From positions 868,001-932,000 of the forward strand of contig NZ_CP170094.1 of assembly GCF_042180575.1 (NCBI RefSeq): DNA of 64,000 bases. Direction: 5' to 3'. This DNA is from Bernardetia sp042180575 (GTDB taxonomy: Bacteria > Bacteroidota > Bacteroidia > Cytophagales > Bernardetiaceae). Made by a program: the position numbers and the translations under genes. Of the stretch, positions 61,168 to 64,000 are shown in pieces (the first letter of the stretch is position 1; each line of letters starts with the position of its first letter). The notes below the pieces were generated by a model. It was given only the letters and a program-made list of their open reading frames with translations. It had not been told where the DNA came from and did not search any database.

Positions 61168-63702
61168 ATGGAAGCCAAATTTTCAGACAGAGTCAAAGAA
61201 GTAATTTCTCTAGCTAGAGAAGAGGCTTTGAGGCTTGGACATGATTATATAGGCACAGAACATCTATTGCTCGGTATGATACGAGAAGGAGAAGGAAGTG
61301 CCATCAATATTTTAAAGAAACTCGGTGTTACGATTGAAGAATTAAAAGCTGAAATCGAACGCCATTCACAAGGTACAGCCACGTATAATGTTCGCAATCT
61401 TGCCAATATTCCCCTTACTCGTCAAGCTGAAAAAGTCTTGAAAATCACGTATTTGGAAGCAAAAATTTTTAAAGCTGATTTAATCGGAACAGAACATTTG
61501 CTTTTATCTATTTTGAGAGATGAGGATAGTATTGCTACTCATATTTTAGAAAAATTTAATATTACCTACGAAGTAGTAAAAGAAATGCTCCAATATCACA
61601 CAGACAAACCCATCACTTCGGCTGCCGAAGATGATGATGATGAAGGACGTATTTTTGGTGGTGGAAGAGAACCGTCTGGTACAGGTGGAACTCAAGGAAA
61701 ATCAACCGAAAAATCACGTACTCCAGTTTTAGACAACTTTGGTAGAGACCTTACAAAACTTGCCGAAGATGACAAATTAGACCCAATCATTGGGCGTGAA
61801 AAAGAAATTGAGCGTGTAGCCCAAATTCTTTCTCGTCGTAAGAAAAACAATCCTATTTTGATAGGTGAACCAGGGGTTGGTAAAACTGCCATTGCCGAAG
61901 GTTTAGCCCTTCGAATCGTTCAACGCAAAGTATCACGTATTTTGTTTGGAAAGCGTGTCGTTACGCTTGACCTTGCTTCACTTGTTGCAGGTACAAAATA
62001 TCGTGGACAGTTTGAAGAGCGTATGAAAGCTGTTATGAGTGAATTAGAAAAAAATAGAGATATTATTCTTTTCATTGATGAGCTTCATACAATAGTTGGC
62101 GCAGGTGGCGCATCGGGTTCTTTGGATGCTTCGAATATGTTCAAACCTGCTTTAGCTCGTGGTGAAATACAATGTATTGGTGCGACGACTTTAGACGAAT
62201 ATCGTCAGTATATTGAAAAAGATGGTGCATTAGCTCGTCGTTTTCAAATGGTTATGATTGAGCCTACTGATGTAGAAGAAACAATTCAAATCTTAGATAA
62301 TATCAAAGACAAGTACGAATCTCATCACCACGTAAAGTATGATGAAGAAGCAATTAAAGCTTGTGTAACGCTTTCAGAACGTTATATTACAGACCGTTTC
62401 TTGCCTGATAAAGCGATTGATGTTTTGGATGAAGCTGGTGCAAGAGTGCATATCAATAATATTCACGTTCCAGAAGAAATCACGAAACTAGAGGCTGATA
62501 TCGAAGACGTAAAAGTAGAAAAAAATCAAGTTGTCAAAAGTCAAAAATACGAAGAGGCTGCACAACTTAGAGATAAAGAAAAACGCTTGATTGAAAAATT
62601 AGAGCGTGCAAAATACAAGTGGGAACACGAAACACGCAAAATGACTTATCCAGTTACAGAAGATAATATCGGAGAAGTAATTGCGATGATGACAGGAATC
62701 CCAGTAAAACGTATTACACAAAGCGAAGGACAAAAGATTTTGGAAATGAAAGAAGCCTTGACAGGAAAGGTTATCGGACAAGACCAAGCTGTTGTCAAAC
62801 TTACAAAAGCAATTCAGCGTACTCGTGTAGGCTTAAAAGACCCAAATAAACCAATCGGTTCGTTTGTTTTCTTAGGACCAACAGGTGTAGGTAAAACAGA
62901 ATTAGCTAAAGTGTTAGCTACTTATCTTTTTGACCGTCCAGATGCGCTTATTCGTATCGATATGAGTGAGTATATGGAGAAATTCTCTATCTCTCGTTTG
63001 GTAGGTGCGCCTCCAGGATATGTCGGTTATGAAGAAGGTGGACAGCTTACTGAAAAAGTTCGTCGTAAACCATATAGTGTTATTTTACTTGATGAAATTG
63101 AGAAAGCACACCCAGATGTTTTCAATATTTTATTACAAGTTTTGGATGATGGAATCCTTACTGATGGCTTAGGTCGTAGAGTAGATTTCAGAAATACTAT
63201 CATTATCATGACTTCAAATATTGGAGTTCGTCAGCTTAAAGATTTTGGTGCAGGTGTAGGATTTTCTACTCAAGCAAAACAAGAAATAGGCGATGATTTG
63301 ATGAAAGATACTATTCAGAAAGCACTCAAAAAAGCTTTTTCTCCAGAGTTTTTGAATCGTCTTGATGATGTAATTGTCTTTAATTCTCTTGAAAGAGAGC
63401 ATATCCACAAAATTATTGATATTTCTTTGGGTAAATTATTCCATCGTATCAAACTTTTGGGATATGAGGTAGAGCTTACAGAAGCTGCAAAAGACTTTTT
63501 ATCAGAAAAAGGATTTGATAAACAGTACGGAGCAAGACCACTGAACCGAGCCATCCAAAAATACTTGGAAGACCCAGTTGCAGAGGAGCTTTTGAAAGGC
63601 GAAGTACAGGAAGGCGATACACTAATGGCAGACCACAAAGAAGGCGAGCCAGAACTGACTGTCAAAATCAAAAAACAAAAAACGAAAAAAACAGAGGAAT
63701 AA
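61168..63702 (+). CDS. clpC: ATP-dependent Clp protease ATP-binding subunit ClpC
   Basis: An 844-residue Hsp100 unfoldase. Two Clp-N repeats lie in the first 150 residues (LAREEALRLGHDYIGTEHLL and its echo YLEAKIFKADLIGTEHLLL). AAA1 carries Walker A GEPGVGKT (about 233-240) and ILFIDELHTIVGAGG. A UVR coiled coil (KSQKYEEAAQLRDKEKRL) in the middle marks ClpC. AAA2 carries GPTGVGKTE and VILLDEIEKAHPDVFN. The VGFS loop for ClpP docking is present. It feeds damaged proteins to ClpP in the cytoplasm. A terminator follows directly. Confidence 0.97.
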   Translation: MEAKFSDRVKEVISLAREEALRLGHDYIGTEHLLLGMIREGEGSAINILKKLGVTIEELKAEIERHSQGTATYNVRNLANIPLTRQAEKVLKITYLEAKIFKADLIGTEHLLLSILRDEDSIATHILEKFNITYEVVKEMLQYHTDKPITSAAEDDDDEGRIFGGGREPSGTGGTQGKSTEKSRTPVLDNFGRDLTKLAEDDKLDPIIGREKEIERVAQILSRRKKNNPILIGEPGVGKTAIAEGLALRIVQRKVSRILFGKRVVTLDLASLVAGTKYRGQFEERMKAVMSELEKNRDIILFIDELHTIVGAGGASGSLDASNMFKPALARGEIQCIGATTLDEYRQYIEKDGALARRFQMVMIEPTDVEETIQILDNIKDKYESHHHVKYDEEAIKACVTLSERYITDRFLPDKAIDVLDEAGARVHINNIHVPEEITKLEADIEDVKVEKNQVVKSQKYEEAAQLRDKEKRLIEKLERAKYKWEHETRKMTYPVTEDNIGEVIAMMTGIPVKRITQSEGQKILEMKEALTGKVIGQDQAVVKLTKAIQRTRVGLKDPNKPIGSFVFLGPTGVGKTELAKVLATYLFDRPDALIRIDMSEYMEKFSISRLVGAPPGYVGYEEGGQLTEKVRRKPYSVILLDEIEKAHPDVFNILLQVLDDGILTDGLGRRVDFRNTIIIMTSNIGVRQLKDFGAGVGFSTQAKQEIGDDLMKDTIQKALKKAFSPEFLNRLDDVIVFNSLEREHIHKIIDISLGKLFHRIKLLGYEVELTEAAKDFLSEKGFDKQYGARPLNRAIQKYLEDPVAEELLKGEVQEGDTLMADHKEGEPELTVKIKKQKTKKTEE

Positions 63703-63733
63703 GTAAAACTTAAATTCTCGTTTTTATACAACT

Positions 63734-63773
63734 AGAAAATCCCTTTTCAATTTATTTTGAGAAGGGATTTTCT
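63734..63773 (+). terminator. Rho-independent terminator after clpC
   Basis: Arms AGAAAATCCCTTTTCAA and TTGAGAAGGGATTTTCT pair over 17 bases with one G-U-type mismatch, around TTTATT. Confidence 0.85.
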
Positions 63774-63794
63774 GTTTTGATGAGTTTTGTAAAC

Positions 63795-64000
63795 CTATAT
63801 TCTACACGAATCTCCATCTTTAGGAACTTCTATTCCATCAATATCAATCAGTCTATCCAAACAAATTTTGATGTTGTGTTTTTCTACTTCTGAGTTTTCT
63901 ATAACTTCAAAAATCATAAATTCTTCTCCATTTTTGGTTTCCAAGTTCTTCACTTTTATTTCTTGATTGATAATTGTATCATAATCTGTATCTAAATAAT
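63795..64000 (-). CDS. Hypothetical protein, C-terminal part (runs off the window)
   Basis: An open frame enters from the right edge and ends at TAG (63795-63797). The visible 67 residues include DYDTIINQEIKVKNLETKNG, EEFMIFEVIENSEVEKHNI and CLDRLIDIDGIEVPKDGDSC. It is convergent with clpC. Too little is visible to name a family. Confidence 0.65.
   Translation of the reverse strand, partial: YLDTDYDTIINQEIKVKNLETKNGEEFMIFEVIENSEVEKHNIKICLDRLIDIDGIEVPKDGDSCRI

Overview
This 64 kb window is AT-rich chromosomal DNA from a member of the Bacteroidota, most likely a gliding marine Cytophagales of the Bernardetia/Flexibacter litoralis type. That placement is an inference from gene content, not from a marker phylogeny. 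It rests on a 2,196-residue secreted protein ending in a type IX secretion type B (gliding-motility C-terminal) domain, a GldM-like protein, many short Bacteroidota-style lipoproteins, TAnnTTTG promoter-like boxes and a low GC content. Housekeeping genes are mixed with a defence cluster, two insertion sequences, two miniature inverted-repeat elements and several small dispersed repeat families. There are no rRNA genes and no CRISPR array; one tRNA (Gly, GCC) is present.

Layout. 0-5 kb: the end of pyrB, a heptamer array, then a tight minus-strand run ruvB > Rpn nuclease > Rpn nuclease > small conserved protein > rarA. 5-11 kb: a five-gene minus-strand run mcrB > YwqG-like lipoprotein > mcrC > lipoprotein > PP2C-like phosphatase, which looks like an extended type IV restriction locus. 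11-19.5 kb: a GlcNAc-kinase-like ATPase, an outer-membrane protein, a coiled-coil exported protein, three tiny lipoproteins (two found only by reading the gap), adenine deaminase, a GxxExxY gene framed by inverted repeats, mannose-1-phosphate guanylyltransferase and tRNA-Gly. 19.6-27.5 kb: an intact ISAs1-family element with a 10-bp target duplication, then the giant T9SS protein. 27.9-36.5 kb: paired membrane proteins, an ArsR regulator, a leucine-rich-repeat lipoprotein, an M1 peptidase, YtxH, VF530 and Uma2 proteins, a repeat-rich gap with a G9 tract, and a tyrosine recombinase. 36.6-50 kb: a short GldM-like protein, two repeat elements, purC, a bifunctional nuclease, lepA, a transglutaminase-like protein, a zinc-ribbon membrane protein with a broken copy of its own 5' end, and a di-haem peroxidase. 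50-64 kb: an acyltransferase, a truncated haemoglobin, a 140-bp MITE with perfect ends, an IGHMBP2-like helicase, a degenerate methyltransferase, TonB-C and NosL-like proteins, a glycosyltransferase, an IS110-family element with a candidate bridge-RNA region, a rhomboid protease, a WbqC-like protein and clpC.

How genes may work together. ruvB and rarA act at Holliday junctions and stalled forks, and two Rpn nuclease genes sit between them. The McrB/McrC pair probably restricts modified DNA; the extra lipoproteins and phosphatase in the same run are the least explained part of the window. manC and the glycosyltransferase point to surface polysaccharide synthesis. The giant adhesin-like protein and the GldM-like protein relate to type IX secretion and gliding. 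All functions are assigned by reading motifs; no database search was run.
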